64,000 bases of DNA from Pseudomonas sp. GCEP-101 (GCF_025133575.1 NZ_CP104011.1:2604001-2668000), one strand, 5' to 3'; shown: positions 17,200 through 27,826, numbered from the stretch's first letter. Numbers and translations: made by a program. Notes: generated from the sequence alone by a model not told the origin.

Positions 17200-17544
17200 G
17201 GCAGTTCTCCGGCGGTGGGCCGCCTCTTGTTGTTCTTCCCTGGCGTGAGTCCCTGGCATGCGAGCACTGCGGGGGCAGCTGGCCGCGCGGTCCGTTGCTC
17301 GTGGTGCATGGCCAAGGAAAAGTGGCAACGGCCCCCGAGCAAGGTAACCAGCCGATACGAAATTGTTTACCCAACCTTCGGGCGGCAGAGAGGGGAGGGG
17401 AGGGCCGGGTGTAACCGGCGGCGGGGGATGGCGGGCGGCAGCGTTACGTGAAGCGCGTCGCCGACCGGCCGGCTGCTGTGGCTGGCCGCTGAGGGGGCGC
17501 TCCCGCTATACTTGCGCATTTCCCTCACGCAGACGCGTTAGATC
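17200..17544. other. Divergent intergenic region, hydrolase / proA
   Basis: This 345-base gap holds no credible gene. TATACT at 17507-17512, 33 bases before proA, is a plausible -10 element without a good -35. The middle (about 17385-17435) is purine-rich on the plus strand (GAGAGGGGAGGGGAGG). I see no repeats or terminators. Confidence 0.5.
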
Positions 17545-18810
17545 ATGACCGAGTCCGTTCTCGACTATATGAGCCGCCTGGGCCGCGCCGCCCGTGAAGC
17601 GTCGCGCGTTGTCGCGCGCGCCACGACCGCGCAGAAGAACAAAGCCCTGCTGGCCGCCGCCGATGCCCTGGACGCCGCCCGCGCCCAACTGACCGACGCC
17701 AACGAACAGGATCTGGCCAATGGCCGTGCCAATGGTCTTGAGCCAGCCATGCTCGACCGCCTGGCCCTGACCCCGGCGCGCATCGACGACATGATCGAGG
17801 GCCTGCGCCAGGTCGCCTCGCTGCCGGACCCGATCGGTGAAATCCGCGACATGCGCTACGTGCCGTCCGGTATCCAGCTGGGCAAGATGCGCGTGCCGCT
17901 GGGCGTGGTGGGGATCATCTACGAATCCCGTCCGAACGTGACCATCGACGCCGCCAGCCTGTGCCTGAAGTCCGGCAACGCGACCATCCTGCGTGGCGGT
18001 TCCGAGGCGATCCATTCCAACCAGGCCATCGCTGCGTGCATCCAGAAGGGCCTGGCCGAAGCCGGCCTGCCGGCCAGCGCCGTGCAGGTGGTGGAAACCA
18101 CCGACCGCGCCGCCGTCGGCGCGCTGATCACCATGCCCCAGTACGTGGACGTCATCGTTCCGCGCGGCGGCAAGGGCCTGATCGAGCGCATCAGCCGCGA
18201 CGCCAAGGTCCCGGTGATCAAGCACCTGGACGGCATCTGCCACGTCTACATCGACGTCGCCGCCGACCTGGACAAGGCGATCCGCGTCGCGGACAACGCC
18301 AAGACCCAGCGCTACGCGCCGTGCAACACCATGGAAACGCTGCTGGTGCATGCCGGCATCGCCGACCGCGTGCTGCCGCCGCTGGCCGCCATCTACCGCG
18401 ACAAGGGCGTGGAGCTGCGCGGCGACGCCGCCACCCGCGCGCTGCTGGGCGCCGACGTGCTGGAAGCCACCGAGCAGGACTGGCGCACCGAGTACAACGC
18501 GCCGATCCTGTCGATCCGCATCGTCGACGGCCTCGACGCCGCCATCGAGCACATCAACACCTATGGCTCGCAGCACACCGACGCGATCGTCACCGAGAAC
18601 TTCACCGACGCCCGGCGCTTCCTCACCGAAGTGGACTCGGCCTCGGTCATGGTCAATGCCTCCACCCGTTTCGCCGATGGCTTCGAGTACGGCCTGGGCG
18701 CGGAGATCGGCATCTCCACCGACAAGCTGCACGCCCGCGGCCCGGTTGGCCTGGAAGGCCTGACCAGCGAGAAGTACGTGGTGTTCGGCGACGGGCACGT
18801 GCGGACCTGA
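17545..18810 (+). CDS. proA: Gamma-glutamyl phosphate reductase
   Basis: 421 residues, family length. The aldehyde-dehydrogenase fold shows [17 protein letters not shown] near 110, L-R-G-G-S-E-A, and the catalytic-Cys segment Y-A-P-C-N-T-M-E-T. It makes glutamate-5-semialdehyde for proline synthesis. Its stop overlaps the nadD ATG by one base (TGATG), placing it first in a transcription unit that continues to dacC. Confidence 0.97.
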   Translation: MTESVLDYMSRLGRAAREASRVVARATTAQKNKALLAAADALDAARAQLTDANEQDLANGRANGLEPAMLDRLALTPARIDDMIEGLRQVASLPDPIGEIRDMRYVPSGIQLGKMRVPLGVVGIIYESRPNVTIDAASLCLKSGNATILRGGSEAIHSNQAIAACIQKGLAEAGLPASAVQVVETTDRAAVGALITMPQYVDVIVPRGGKGLIERISRDAKVPVIKHLDGICHVYIDVAADLDKAIRVADNAKTQRYAPCNTMETLLVHAGIADRVLPPLAAIYRDKGVELRGDAATRALLGADVLEATEQDWRTEYNAPILSIRIVDGLDAAIEHINTYGSQHTDAIVTENFTDARRFLTEVDSASVMVNASTRFADGFEYGLGAEIGISTDKLHARGPVGLEGLTSEKYVVFGDGHVRT

Positions 18811-19466
18811 TGAACAAGGCGCGTTCCCGTCGGGTCGGTCTGTTCGGCGGCACCTTCGACCCGGTGCACATCGGCCATCTGCGCAGTGCGCTGGAGATGG
18901 CCGAGCAGTTCGAGTTCGACGAACTGCGCCTGATCCCCAACTTCCGCCCGCCGCACCGTGACACCCCGCAGGTGAAACCGGCGCAGCGGCTGGCGATGGT
19001 CGAACTGGCAGTAGCCGGTGTGGCCCCGCTGGTGGTCGACGACCGCGAGCTGAAGCGCGACAAACCCTCCTACACCATCGACACCCTGGAGTCGCTGCGT
19101 GGGGAGCTGGATGAGCAGGACCAGTTGTTCCTGCTGGTTGGCTGGGACGCATTCTGCGGCCTGCCGACCTGGCATCGCTGGGAAGCGCTGCTGGAGCACT
19201 GTCATATCGTCGTGCTGCAGCGCCCGGATGCCGACAGCGAGCCGCCGGAAGACCTGCGCGACCTGCTGGCGGCGCGCAGTGTTGCCGACCCGAAGGCGAT
19301 GACCGGCCCCGCCGGGCAGATCACCTTCGTCTGGCAGACGCCGCTGGCGGTTTCGGCCACCCAGATCCGCCAACTCCTGTCGCAGGGGCGCTCGGTGCGC
19401 TACCTGGTGCCGGACGCGGTATTGAACTATATCGAGGCGCACGGCCTGTACCAGGCGCCCCACTGA
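18810..19466 (+). CDS. nadD: Nicotinate-nucleotide adenylyltransferase
   Basis: 218 residues starting at the ATG that overlaps the proA stop; the open frame upstream is a shadow of pro[15 protein letters not shown] is the nucleotidyltransferase H-x-G-H site. The late S-A-T-Q-I-R is the ATP-binding S/T-x-x-x-I-R motif. It converts NaMN to deamido-NAD. Confidence 0.96.
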   Translation: MNKARSRRVGLFGGTFDPVHIGHLRSALEMAEQFEFDELRLIPNFRPPHRDTPQVKPAQRLAMVELAVAGVAPLVVDDRELKRDKPSYTIDTLESLRGELDEQDQLFLLVGWDAFCGLPTWHRWEALLEHCHIVVLQRPDADSEPPEDLRDLLAARSVADPKAMTGPAGQITFVWQTPLAVSATQIRQLLSQGRSVRYLVPDAVLNYIEAHGLYQAPH

Positions 19467-19486
19467 ACGAGTCAGAGAGTCATTCA

Positions 19487-19840
19487 ATGCAAACCGAACA
19501 ACTGGTCGAGCTGGCCATCGCCGCTCTGGAAGATCTCAAGGCGCAGGACATCGTCGTCATCGACGTGCGCGAGAAAACCAGCATCACCGACGCCATGGTC
19601 ATCGCCACCGGCGCCTCCAGCCGTCAGGTCAAGTCGCTGGCCGACAACGTCCTGGAGAAGGTCAAGGAACAGGGCGTGCGCCCAATCGGCAGCGAAGGCC
19701 AGGAAGGCGGCGAGTGGGTCCTGATCGACCTCGCCAACGTCGTGGTCCACGTCATGCAGCCGGCCACCCGCCAGTTCTACGACCTCGAGCGCCTGTGGCA
19801 GGGCGCCGAGCAGAGCCGCGCCCAGCACAGCGCCGAGTAA
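19487..19840 (+). CDS. rsfS: Ribosomal silencing factor RsfS
   Basis: 117 residues. It has [15 protein letters not shown] and [15 protein letters not shown], hallmarks of the Iojap/RsfS family. It binds uL14 on the large subunit and blocks subunit joining in starvation. The arrangement nadD-rsfS-rlmH is very widespread. Confidence 0.96.
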   Translation: MQTEQLVELAIAALEDLKAQDIVVIDVREKTSITDAMVIATGASSRQVKSLADNVLEKVKEQGVRPIGSEGQEGGEWVLIDLANVVVHVMQPATRQFYDLERLWQGAEQSRAQHSAE

Positions 19841-19847
19841 GTCTGTC

Positions 19848-20315
19848 GTGCGTCTGCGTCTGATCGCGGTCGGCTCGCGCATGCCGCGCTGGGTGGAAGA
19901 GGGCTGGGCCGAGTACGTCAAGCGGCTGCCCTCGGAGCTGTCCCTGGAACTGGTGGAAATCCCGCTGAACACGCGCGGCAAGAACGCCGACGTGGCGCGG
20001 CTGATCCGCCAGGAAGGCGAGGCCATGCTGAGCAAGGTCCAGCCTGGGGAACGCATCGTCACCCTGGAAGTCGAAGGCAAGCCCTGGAGCACCCCCCAGC
20101 TGGCGCAGGAACTCGACCGTTGGCGCCTGGACGCGCGCACCGTCAACCTCATGGTCGGCGGGCCGGAAGGCCTGGCGCCGGAGGTCTGCGCGCGCAGCGA
20201 GCAGCGTTGGTCGCTGTCGCCGCTGACCCTGCCGCACCCGCTGGTGCGGATCCTGGTCGGCGAGCAGATCTACCGCGCCTGGACGGTTCTGTCCGGGCAC
20301 CCCTACCACAAGTAG
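19848..20315 (+). CDS. rlmH: 23S rRNA pseudouridine-1915 N3-methyltransferase
   Basis: 155 residues from a GTG. SPOUT-fold marks are L-M-V-G-G-P-E-G-L with the trefoil-knot C-terminus ([12 protein letters not shown], then E-Q-I-Y-R-A) and a terminal H-P-Y-H-K. It methylates pseudouridine 1915 in helix 69 of the mature 70S ribosome. It starts seven bases after rsfS. Confidence 0.97.
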   Translation: MRLRLIAVGSRMPRWVEEGWAEYVKRLPSELSLELVEIPLNTRGKNADVARLIRQEGEAMLSKVQPGERIVTLEVEGKPWSTPQLAQELDRWRLDARTVNLMVGGPEGLAPEVCARSEQRWSLSPLTLPHPLVRILVGEQIYRAWTVLSGHPYHK

Positions 20316-20330
20316 TCGTAGCCGTTTTCG

Positions 20331-22220
20331 ATGCCGCAGCCGATACAGCTCAAGGACCACGAGAAGGACGCCCGTCTGGTCCGCGCCCGCGTCATCGTCG
20401 GCGGGGTGGCGATCTTCCTGCTCGCCCTGGTGCTGGTGGCGCGCATGTATCACCTGCAGGTGACGCAGTACGACTACCACTCGACGCTGTCGGAGAACAA
20501 CCGCGTCCACGTGCAGCCGATTCCGCCCAATCGCGGGCTGATCTTCGACCGCAACGGGGTGATCATCGCCGACAACCGTCCCAGCTTCAGCCTGACCATC
20601 ACCCGCGAGCGCACCGAGAACCTGCAGGACACGCTCAAGGCGCTGGTGGACATCCTCGGTCTGACCGAGGAAGACAAGGCCATCTTCGAGAAGCGCATGA
20701 AGCAGGGGCGCCGGCCGTTCGAGCCGGCGCCGATCATGTTCGAGCTGTCCGAAGAGCAGATCGCCCGCATCGCGGTGAACCAGTACCGCCTGCCCGGCGT
20801 CGACGTGACCGCGCAGTTCGTCCGCCATTACCCGCTGGGCGAGCACTTCGCGCACTCGGTCGGCTACGTCGGGCGGATCAACGAGGCGGAGCTGAAGAAG
20901 CTCGACCCGGTGGCCTATTCGGGCACCCACCACATCGGCAAGACCGGCGTGGAGAAATTCTACGAGGATGCGCTGCACGGCACCGTGGGCTACGAGGAAG
21001 TCGAGACCAACGCCCGTGGCCGCGTCCTGCGCGTGCTCAAGCGCACCGAACCGGTGTCCGGCCGCGACATCGTGCTGAGCATCGACAGCAAGCTGCAGGC
21101 CGCCGCCGAAGCGGCGCTGGCCGGGCGGCGCGGCGCCATCGTGGCGATCCAGCCGTCCACTGGCGACGTGCTGGCCATGGTCAGCCAGCCAAGCTATGAC
21201 CCCAACCTGTTCGTCACCGGCATCAGCTTCAAGGATTACGCCGCGCTGCGCGATTCCGAGGACCGCCCGCTGTACAACCGCGTGCTGCGCGGCCTGTACC
21301 CGCCGGGTTCGACGGTGAAGCCGGCGGTGGCCATCGCCGGTCTCGATGCCGGCGTGGTGACGCCCACCAGCCGCGTGTTCGACCCCGGCTACTACCAGTT
21401 GCCGAACTACGACCACAAGTACCGCAACTGGAACCGCACGGGCGACGGCTGGGTGACCCTGGAGACCGCGATCATGCGCTCCAACGACACCTACTTCTAC
21501 GACCTGGCGCATAAGCTGGGGATCGACCGCCTGCACGACTACATGAGCGAGTTCGGCTTCGGCCAGCGCGTCGCCCTGGACATGTACGGCGAGGCCGAGG
21601 GCCTGATGCCGTCCCGCCAGTGGAAGCGCGCCCTGCGCCGGCAGGCCTGGTTCCCCGGCGAAACCCTGATCCTGGGCATCGGCCAGGGCTACATGCAGGC
21701 CACGCCGCTGCAGCTGGCGCAGATGACCGCGCTGATCGCCAACCGCGGCAAGTGGATCCGCCCGCACCTGGCCAAGACCATCGACGGCAAGCCGCCGGTC
21801 GACGGGGAGCCGATGCCCGATATCGTCCTCAAGGACCCCAACAACTGGAACCTGGTGGACTACGGCATGCAGCAGGTGGTGCACGGCGCCCGCGGTACCG
21901 CGCACAAGGTCGGCGCCACCTCGGTCTACCGCATCGCCGGCAAGTCCGGTACCGCGCAGGTGGTGGCGATCAAGCAGGGCGAGAAGTACAACCGCTCCAA
22001 GCTGCTCGAACGCCACCGTGACCACGCACTGTTCGTCGGCTTCGCGCCGGCCGACAACCCGCAGATCGCCGTGGCGGTGATGGTGGAGAACGGCGAGTCC
22101 GGCTCCGGCGTCGCCGCCCCCGTGCTCAAGGCCGTGACCGATGCCTGGTTGCTCGACGAGAGTGGCAGGCTCAAGCCCGAATACGCACCGCAGGCGACGG
22201 CGGAGGCGCCCAAACCATGA
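20331..22220 (+). CDS. mrdA: Penicillin-binding protein 2, elongation transpeptidase
   Basis: 629 residues. One N-terminal membrane span at about 20-42 is followed by the PBP dimerisation domain (P-P-N-R-G-L-I-F-D-R-N-G) and the transpeptidase domain. Catalytic motifs are visible: P-G-S-T-V-K (S-x-x-K), S-N-D-T (S-x-N) and K-S-G-T-A-Q. It cross-links peptidoglycan in the rod system with RodA, whose start overlaps its stop. It is the target of mecillinam in this family. It is called pbpA in P. aeruginosa. Confidence 0.97.
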   Translation: MPQPIQLKDHEKDARLVRARVIVGGVAIFLLALVLVARMYHLQVTQYDYHSTLSENNRVHVQPIPPNRGLIFDRNGVIIADNRPSFSLTITRERTENLQDTLKALVDILGLTEEDKAIFEKRMKQGRRPFEPAPIMFELSEEQIARIAVNQYRLPGVDVTAQFVRHYPLGEHFAHSVGYVGRINEAELKKLDPVAYSGTHHIGKTGVEKFYEDALHGTVGYEEVETNARGRVLRVLKRTEPVSGRDIVLSIDSKLQAAAEAALAGRRGAIVAIQPSTGDVLAMVSQPSYDPNLFVTGISFKDYAALRDSEDRPLYNRVLRGLYPPGSTVKPAVAIAGLDAGVVTPTSRVFDPGYYQLPNYDHKYRNWNRTGDGWVTLETAIMRSNDTYFYDLAHKLGIDRLHDYMSEFGFGQRVALDMYGEAEGLMPSRQWKRALRRQAWFPGETLILGIGQGYMQATPLQLAQMTALIANRGKWIRPHLAKTIDGKPPVDGEPMPDIVLKDPNNWNLVDYGMQQVVHGARGTAHKVGATSVYRIAGKSGTAQVVAIKQGEKYNRSKLLERHRDHALFVGFAPADNPQIAVAVMVENGESGSGVAAPVLKAVTDAWLLDESGRLKPEYAPQATAEAPKP

Positions 22221-23368
22221 CCATGAACGGTAACTTCGACCGCACGCTGTCCAGCGAAGACGTGATGAAGCGGCGCTCCACGCTGCTCCAGCGCCTGCAC
22301 ATCGACGGCTTGCTGCTGCTCCTGCTGCTGACCCTCGGTTCGGTCGGCCTGTTCGTCCTGTATTCCGCCAGCGGCAAGAGCTGGGACCTGTTGATCAAGC
22401 AGGCATCGTCCTTCGGCATGGGCCTTGGCGCGATGTTCGTGCTGGCGCAGATCGAACCGCGCTTCCTCGCTCGCTGGGTGCCGCTGGGCTACCTGATCGG
22501 CGTGGCGCTGCTGGTGGTGGTGGACGTGATGGGCCACAACGCCATGGGCGCCACCCGCTGGATCAATATCCCCGGGGTGATCCGCTTCCAGCCGGCGGAG
22601 TTCATGAAGCTGCTGATGCCCATGACCATCGCCTGGTACCTGTCCAAGCGCGCCCTGCCGCCCGGCTTCAAGCACAGCGTGGTCGGCCTGGCGCTGATCG
22701 TGGTGCCCTTCGTGCTGATCCTCAAGCAGCCGGACCTGGGCACCGCCATGCTGGTGCTGGCGTCCGGCGCCTTTGTGCTGTTTGTCGGCGGCCTGCGCTG
22801 GCGCTGGATCATCATGGCCGTGTCGGCCGCGGTGCCGGTGGCGGTGGGCATGTGGTACTTCGTCATGCACGACTACCAGAAGCAGCGCGTGCTGACCTTC
22901 CTCGATCCGGAAAGCGACCCGCTGGGCAGCGGCTGGAACATCATCCAGTCAAAAGCGGCCATCGGTTCGGGCGGCGTGTTCGGCAAGGGCTGGCTGCTGG
23001 GCACGCAATCCCATCTGGATTTTTTGCCGGAAAGCCACACGGACTTTATCATTGCCGTGCTCGGCGAAGAGTTCGGCCTGGTCGGCGTGTGCCTGCTGCT
23101 GGTGCTGTACCTGCTGGTGATCTACCGGGGGCTGGTGATCACGGCGCAGGCGCAGACGCTGTTCGGCAAATTGCTGGCCGGCAGCATCACCATGACCTTC
23201 TTCGTGTATGTGTTCGTCAACATTGGTATGGTCAGCGGGTTGTTGCCAGTGGTGGGGGTGCCGCTGCCCTTCATTAGTTACGGTGGAACTTCGCTGGTGA
23301 CCCTGATGTCAGGGTTCGGCGTTTTGATGTCGATCCACACCCATCGCAAGTGGATCGCCCAGGTTTGA
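22217..23368 (+). CDS. rodA: RodA, SEDS peptidoglycan glycosyltransferase
   Basis: 383 residues with about ten membrane helices after a polar N-terminus. SEDS signatures are G-A-T-R-W-I-N-I-P, F-Q-P-A-E-F-M-K, K-Q-P-D-L-G-T-A and, near the end, P-L-P-F-I-S-Y-G-G-T-S. The Asp following the long periplasmic loop (P-E-S-H-T-D-F-I) is in place. It polymerises glycan strands for PBP2, with which it is translationally coupled (ATGA). The mltB ATG overlaps its stop. Confidence 0.97.
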   Translation: MTMNGNFDRTLSSEDVMKRRSTLLQRLHIDGLLLLLLLTLGSVGLFVLYSASGKSWDLLIKQASSFGMGLGAMFVLAQIEPRFLARWVPLGYLIGVALLVVVDVMGHNAMGATRWINIPGVIRFQPAEFMKLLMPMTIAWYLSKRALPPGFKHSVVGLALIVVPFVLILKQPDLGTAMLVLASGAFVLFVGGLRWRWIIMAVSAAVPVAVGMWYFVMHDYQKQRVLTFLDPESDPLGSGWNIIQSKAAIGSGGVFGKGWLLGTQSHLDFLPESHTDFIIAVLGEEFGLVGVCLLLVLYLLVIYRGLVITAQAQTLFGKLLAGSITMTFFVYVFVNIGMVSGLLPVVGVPLPFISYGGTSLVTLMSGFGVLMSIHTHRKWIAQV

Positions 23369-24399
23369 TGACAAGAGTGAAGAAAGGAATGCAAGTACTG
23401 CGCGCCTGGGCTGCCAGGGGGGTGCATTGGGTCGGAATCGCGGGGGCGATCGGCATGTCCGGCGCGGCCCACGCGGGCGACTACGATGGTTCGCCCCAGG
23501 TCGCCGAGTTCGTCAGCGAGATGACCCGCGACTACGGCTTCGCCGGCGAACAGCTCATGGCCCTCTTCCACGACGTGGAGCGCAAGCAGTCCATCCTCGA
23601 TGCCATCTCCCGCCCGGCCGAGCGGGTGAAGACCTGGAAGGAATACCGCCCGATCTTCGTCACCGACGCGCGCATCAACCGCGGCGTGGACTTCTGGAAC
23701 CAGAACGCCGAGGCCCTGGCCCGCGCCGAGCAGGAATACGGCGTGCCGGCCCAGTACATCGTGGCCATCATCGGCGTCGAGACCTTCTTCGGCCGCAACA
23801 CCGGCAATTTCAAGGTGATGGACGCGCTGTCCACCCTGGGCTTCGACTACCCGCCGCGCGCCGATTTCTTCCGCAAGGAACTCAAGCAGTTCCTCCTGCT
23901 GGCCCGCGAGCAGCAGGTCGACCCGCTCAGCCTGACCGGCTCCTACGCCGGCGCCATGGGCCTGCCGCAGTTCATGCCGAGCAGCTTCCGCGCCTACGCG
24001 GTGGACTTCGACGGCGACGGCCACATCAATATCTGGAGCGACCCCACCGATGCCATCGGCAGCGTCGCCAACTACTTCAAGCAGCACGGCTGGCACACCG
24101 GCGAGCCGGTGGTGTCGCAGGCGGAAGTCGCCACCTCCACCGCCGAAGACGCGCTCACCCAGGGCCTGGAGCCGCAGCTGAACCTTGGCCAGCTACGCTC
24201 CCAGGGCTGGCGTACCCATGATGTGATCCGAGACGACCTGATGGTGACCGCCATGCGCCTGGAAGGCGCCCAGGGCACCGAGTACTGGGTCGGCCTGCCG
24301 AACTTTTACGTGATTACCCGTTACAACCGTAGCGCCATGTACGCTATGGCGGTGCATCAGCTGGCTGGCGAGATCGCCAAGGCGAGAGGTGTCCATTGA
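23368..24399 (+). CDS. mltB: Lytic murein transglycosylase B (SltB1-like)
   Basis: 343 residues from the ATG overlapping the rodA stop; a second ATG at 23389 gives 336 residues and cannot be excluded. A signal peptide ends near A-A-H-A-G. The MltB domain shows the catalytic Glu in I-I-G-V-E-T-F-F-G, then S-Y-A-G-A-M-G-L-P-Q-F-M-P-S and D-F-D-G-D-G-H-I-N-I-W. It cleaves glycan to anhydromuropeptides. No lipobox is evident, so it is probably soluble in the periplasm. It shares the operon with mrdA and rodA. Confidence 0.94.
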   Translation: MTRVKKGMQVLRAWAARGVHWVGIAGAIGMSGAAHAGDYDGSPQVAEFVSEMTRDYGFAGEQLMALFHDVERKQSILDAISRPAERVKTWKEYRPIFVTDARINRGVDFWNQNAEALARAEQEYGVPAQYIVAIIGVETFFGRNTGNFKVMDALSTLGFDYPPRADFFRKELKQFLLLAREQQVDPLSLTGSYAGAMGLPQFMPSSFRAYAVDFDGDGHINIWSDPTDAIGSVANYFKQHGWHTGEPVVSQAEVATSTAEDALTQGLEPQLNLGQLRSQGWRTHDVIRDDLMVTAMRLEGAQGTEYWVGLPNFYVITRYNRSAMYAMAVHQLAGEIAKARGVH

Positions 24400-25424
24400 G
24401 CAAGCGAATCGCAAGTCCCGGCCTCTGGTCGCTGGCCGCCTGCGTTGGCCTGAGCACCGTGTTCCTCGCCAGCTGCACCGGCAACCGCACGCCGCAGCCG
24501 CAGCAGCCGGTGGCCAGCAGCGGGATTTCCGGGCCGTATGACTACAACCGTCCGCACCGCGACGGCGCGCCCTGGTGGGACGTGGACGTCTCGCGCATCC
24601 CCGATGCCGTGCCGATGCCGCACAACGGGCCGTTCAAGAACAACCCCTACACCGTCCTGGGCAAGACCTACTACCCGCTCAACAACGCGAGCACCTACAG
24701 CGTGGTGGGCACCGCCTCCTGGTACGGCACCAAGTTCCACGGCCAGGCCACCGCCAACGGCGAGCAGTACGACCTGTACGGCATGACCGCCGCGCACAAG
24801 ACCCTGCCGCTGCCCAGCTACGTGCGCGTGACCAACCTGGACAACGGCAAGAGCGTCATCGTCCGCGTCAACGACCGCGGCCCGTTCTACTCCGACCGGG
24901 TGATCGACCTGTCCTTCGCTGCCGCCAAGAAGCTCGGCTACGCCGAGACCGGCACCGCCCACGTCAAGGTCGAGGGCATTGACCCCGACCGCTGGTGGGC
25001 CGCCCAGGGCAAGCAACCGCCGATGATCATGGCCCTGCCGAAGATGGCCGCCCAGCCCGCCGCCGCGCAGCCGCAGGCGGTCGCCATGGCCCAGCCCATC
25101 GAAACCTACACCCCGCCGCCCGCACAGCACGCCGTGCCCGTGGCGCCGGTACAGATCGACTCAAAAAAAAACGCTTCATTACCAGCCGATGGCCTGTATC
25201 TCCAGGTGGGTGCCTTCGCCAACCCGGACGCTGCGGAGCTTCTCAAGGAGAAGGTCGGCGGCCTGACGGGGGCGAAATCCTTTATCAGCTCGGTCGTGGT
25301 CAACCAGCAGACCTTGTACCGGGTACGCCTGGGACCGATCGGAACGCAGGATGAAGCAAGCCGGATGCAGGACAGCATCCGCGTGGCCAACCTTGGCCAA
25401 CCCAAGCTCGTGCGCCTGGACTGA
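24396..25424 (+). CDS. rlpA: RlpA septal lytic transglycosylase lipoprotein, DPBB plus SPOR
   Basis: 342 residues from a TTG that overlaps the mltB stop and has GAGAGG about seven bases before it. The lipobox L-A-S-C gives a lipid-anchored Cys near 27. The double-psi beta-barrel spans about 105-195 (G-T-A-S-W-Y-G...N-D-R-G-P-F-Y-S-D-R). A Pro/Gln/Ala linker leads to a SPOR domain (about 262-340), which binds denuded glycan at the septum. The linker end contains an A9 run (25163-25171), odd in such GC-rich DNA. Confidence 0.95.
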   Translation: MSKRIASPGLWSLAACVGLSTVFLASCTGNRTPQPQQPVASSGISGPYDYNRPHRDGAPWWDVDVSRIPDAVPMPHNGPFKNNPYTVLGKTYYPLNNASTYSVVGTASWYGTKFHGQATANGEQYDLYGMTAAHKTLPLPSYVRVTNLDNGKSVIVRVNDRGPFYSDRVIDLSFAAAKKLGYAETGTAHVKVEGIDPDRWWAAQGKQPPMIMALPKMAAQPAAAQPQAVAMAQPIETYTPPPAQHAVPVAPVQIDSKKNASLPADGLYLQVGAFANPDAAELLKEKVGGLTGAKSFISSVVVNQQTLYRVRLGPIGTQDEASRMQDSIRVANLGQPKLVRLD

Positions 25425-25522
25425 GATTCCACCGCACGTGCCGCAGCGGCCCGGCAGAGGCCGCAGCACCCGAGTTCCCCCCAAGGGGATTGTTTGACCA
25501 TTAGTGAACCCCAGAGAGACGG

Positions 25523-26680
25523 ATGAACATCTTCAACTTCGCCAAACGCCTGTCCTTGCTCGTGCTGTTCAGCGCCCCCGTGGCCAGCTGGGCAGCGGAA
25601 GTCGTTCCCGCCGCCCCGCAGCTCGCGGCCAAGGCCTGGGTGCTGATGGACGGCGCCAGCGGCAACATCCTGGTCGAGAACAACGGTGACGAGCGCCTGC
25701 CGCCCGCCAGCCTGACCAAGCTGATGACCGCCTACATCGCCACCAAGGAAATCGAAGGCGGCCGCATCGCCGAATCCGACCTGGTCACCGTCAGCGAGCA
25801 CGCCTGGCGCACCGGCGGCTCGCGCATGTTCATCAAGCTCGGCTCCCAGGTCTCGGTCAGCGACCTGCTGCACGGCATCATCATCCAGTCCGGCAACGAC
25901 GCCTCCGTCGCCCTGGCCGAGCACATCGCCGGCAGCGAAGACGCCTTCGCCGACATGATGAACACCACCGCGCAGAAGCTGGGCATGACCAATTCCCACT
26001 TCATGGACGCCACCGGCCTGCCCAACCCGGAGCACTACTCCTCCGCCAAGGACATGGCGACCCTGGCCCGCGCGATCATCTACGGCGAGCCGACCCACTA
26101 CGCGATCTACGCGCAGAAAGAGTTCTTCTGGAATAACATCAAGCAGCCCAACCGCAACCTGCTGCTGTGGCGCGACAAGACCGTCGATGGCCTGAAGACC
26201 GGCCACACCGACGAAGCCGGCTACTGCCTGGTGGCGTCCGCCGTGCGTGACGGTCAGCGCATGATCGCCGTGGTGTTCGGCACCAACAGCGAGCAGGCGC
26301 GTGCCGCCGAGACCCAGAAGCTGCTGACCTACGGCTTCCGCTTCTTCGAATCGCAGACCTTCTACAAGAAGGGCGCCGAGCTGACCAAGGCCATGGTCTG
26401 GAAAGGCTCCGATCACGAAGTCAAAGCCGGCCTGTCCGAAGACCTGACCATGACCGTGCCGCGCGGCCAGCTCAAGCAGCTGCAGGCCAACATGGTGGTC
26501 GAGCCCAATCTGATGGCGCCGATCCAGCAGGGCCAGGTGATCGGCAAGGTCGAGGTCAAGCTGGGTGACAAGGTGGTGCGCACCTCCGACCTGGTCGCGC
26601 TGAACGCCGTGGAAGAAGGCGGCTTCTTCCGCCGCGTCTGGGACAGCATCCGCCTGTTCTTCTACGGTCTGTTCAACTGA
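25523..26680 (+). CDS. dacC: D-alanyl-D-alanine carboxypeptidase, PBP5/6 family
   Basis: 385 residues. The signal peptide ends at A-S-W-A-A. The active site is complete: P-A-S-L-T-K (S-x-x-K), S-G-N and K-T-G-H. Domain II and a C-terminal amphipathic anchor ([11 protein letters not shown]) follow, as in PBP5. It trims the terminal D-Ala from pentapeptides in the periplasm. It closes the cell-wall gene run; a hairpin follows at 26688-26721. Confidence 0.96.
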   Translation: MNIFNFAKRLSLLVLFSAPVASWAAEVVPAAPQLAAKAWVLMDGASGNILVENNGDERLPPASLTKLMTAYIATKEIEGGRIAESDLVTVSEHAWRTGGSRMFIKLGSQVSVSDLLHGIIIQSGNDASVALAEHIAGSEDAFADMMNTTAQKLGMTNSHFMDATGLPNPEHYSSAKDMATLARAIIYGEPTHYAIYAQKEFFWNNIKQPNRNLLLWRDKTVDGLKTGHTDEAGYCLVASAVRDGQRMIAVVFGTNSEQARAAETQKLLTYGFRFFESQTFYKKGAELTKAMVWKGSDHEVKAGLSEDLTMTVPRGQLKQLQANMVVEPNLMAPIQQGQVIGKVEVKLGDKVVRTSDLVALNAVEEGGFFRRVWDSIRLFFYGLFN

Positions 26681-26687
26681 CCGTCCG

Positions 26688-26721
26688 TCCCGGTCTTGCA
26701 CTTTTGTATACAAGACCGGGA
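26688..26721 (+). terminator. Hairpin after dacC
   Basis: TCCCGGTCTTG (26688-26698) pairs perfectly with CAAGACCGGGA (26711-26721) around a 12-base AT-rich loop. A short TT follows rather than a full U tract, so termination may be incomplete. Confidence 0.55.
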
Positions 26722-26870
26722 TTGACCTGCCCGCGCGGTCGCAAACTCGGGTAAAATGCCCGCCTGCGACTGCCCGGCCCTTGCGTGGCCCGGCATTCGT
26801 CGTCCGATCCACCCGGAGCGTCCCCATCCCGGACGCTCATGCGGAGGCGGGCCACCCGCCCGCGAGAGCC

Positions 26871-27182
26871 ATGACTGATACCCCTGATACCGTCGATCCT
26901 CTCAAGACCGAGAACGAACAGCCCGCGCCGAAGATCGAGTTCCCCTGCGAACGCTACCCGATCAAGGTCATCGGCGATGCTGGCGAAGGCTTCTCCGACC
27001 TGGTGATCGAAGTCATCCAGCGCCACGCGCCGGACCTGGACATCACCACCCTGGTCACCCGCGACAGCCGCAACGGCCGCTTCCTGTCCGTGCAGGTGCT
27101 GATCACCGCCACCGGCGTCGACCAACTGCAGAACATCCATAAAGACCTGCGCGCCACCGGCCGCGTCCACATGGTGCTCTGA
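26871..27182 (+). CDS. ybeD: DUF493 / YbeD family protein
   Basis: 103 residues from the ATG at 26871, preceded by GAGAG. The polar first 25 residues are longer than in E. coli. The body ([12 protein letters not shown], then H-A-P-D-L-D-I-T and V-L-I-T-A-T-G) is the ACT-like alpha/beta DUF493 fold. The function is not established. Its fixed place before lipB suggests a link to lipoate metabolism. The stop overlaps the lipB ATG (TGATG). Confidence 0.93.
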   Translation: MTDTPDTVDPLKTENEQPAPKIEFPCERYPIKVIGDAGEGFSDLVIEVIQRHAPDLDITTLVTRDSRNGRFLSVQVLITATGVDQLQNIHKDLRATGRVHMVL

Positions 27183-27826
27183 TGGGCGAAACGCTGGGCT
27201 TTCGTGAGCTGGGAATCCTTCCTTACGAGCCGACCTGGCACGCCATGCAGCGCTTCACCGCCGAGCGCGACGCCGTTACGCCCGATGAAGTCTGGCTGCT
27301 CGAACACGAGCGCGTATTCACCCAGGGCCAGGCCGGCAAGGCCGAGCACGTGCTGTTCCCCGGCGACATCCCGGTGGTGCAGGTGGACCGCGGCGGCCAG
27401 GTGACCTACCACGGCCCCGGCCAGCTGGTGGCCTACCTGTTGCTCGATGTGCGCCGCTCCGGCATCGGCGTGCGCGACCTGGTCTCGCGCATCGAGCAGA
27501 GCCTGATCGGCCTGCTCGCCAGCTACGGTGTGACCGCTGTGTCCAAACCCGATGCGCCGGGCGTCTATGTGGACGGCGCGAAGATCGCATCCCTCGGCCT
27601 GCGCATCCGCAACGGCCGTTCCTTCCATGGCCTGGCACTGAACGTGGACATGGACCTGGAACCCTTTCGACGCATCAATCCCTGCGGTTACGCAGGCATG
27701 GCCATGACCCAGCTGAGTCAGCTGGCCGGCCCCATCGCATTGGCCGATGTGCGCGAGCGCCTGCGTGGCGAACTCGTCGAACGCCTTGGCTACGCGGGAC
27801 AGAAGACCCTAACGGGCGGGATCTAA
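27182..27826 (+). CDS. lipB: Octanoyl-[acyl carrier protein]:protein N-octanoyltransferase
   Basis: 214 residues. Conserved: [12 protein letters not shown], the catalytic Lys in G-A-K-I-A-S-L-G and the catalytic Cys in I-N-P-C-G-Y. It moves octanoate from ACP to lipoyl domains, after which LipA, five bases downstream, inserts sulfur. Confidence 0.97.
   Translation: MGETLGFRELGILPYEPTWHAMQRFTAERDAVTPDEVWLLEHERVFTQGQAGKAEHVLFPGDIPVVQVDRGGQVTYHGPGQLVAYLLLDVRRSGIGVRDLVSRIEQSLIGLLASYGVTAVSKPDAPGVYVDGAKIASLGLRIRNGRSFHGLALNVDMDLEPFRRINPCGYAGMAMTQLSQLAGPIALADVRERLRGELVERLGYAGQKTLTGGI

Noticed and set aside
19752..22025. 757-codon open frame on the minus strand opposite rlmH and mrdA
   Set aside because: Antisense shadow with the same Arg/Gln/Val/His bias; the plus strand carries unmistakable PBP2 motifs.
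26722..26757. TTGACC ... TAAAAT as a promoter for ybeD-lipB-lipA
   Set aside because: The spacing is 24 bases, too long for a sigma-70 promoter.
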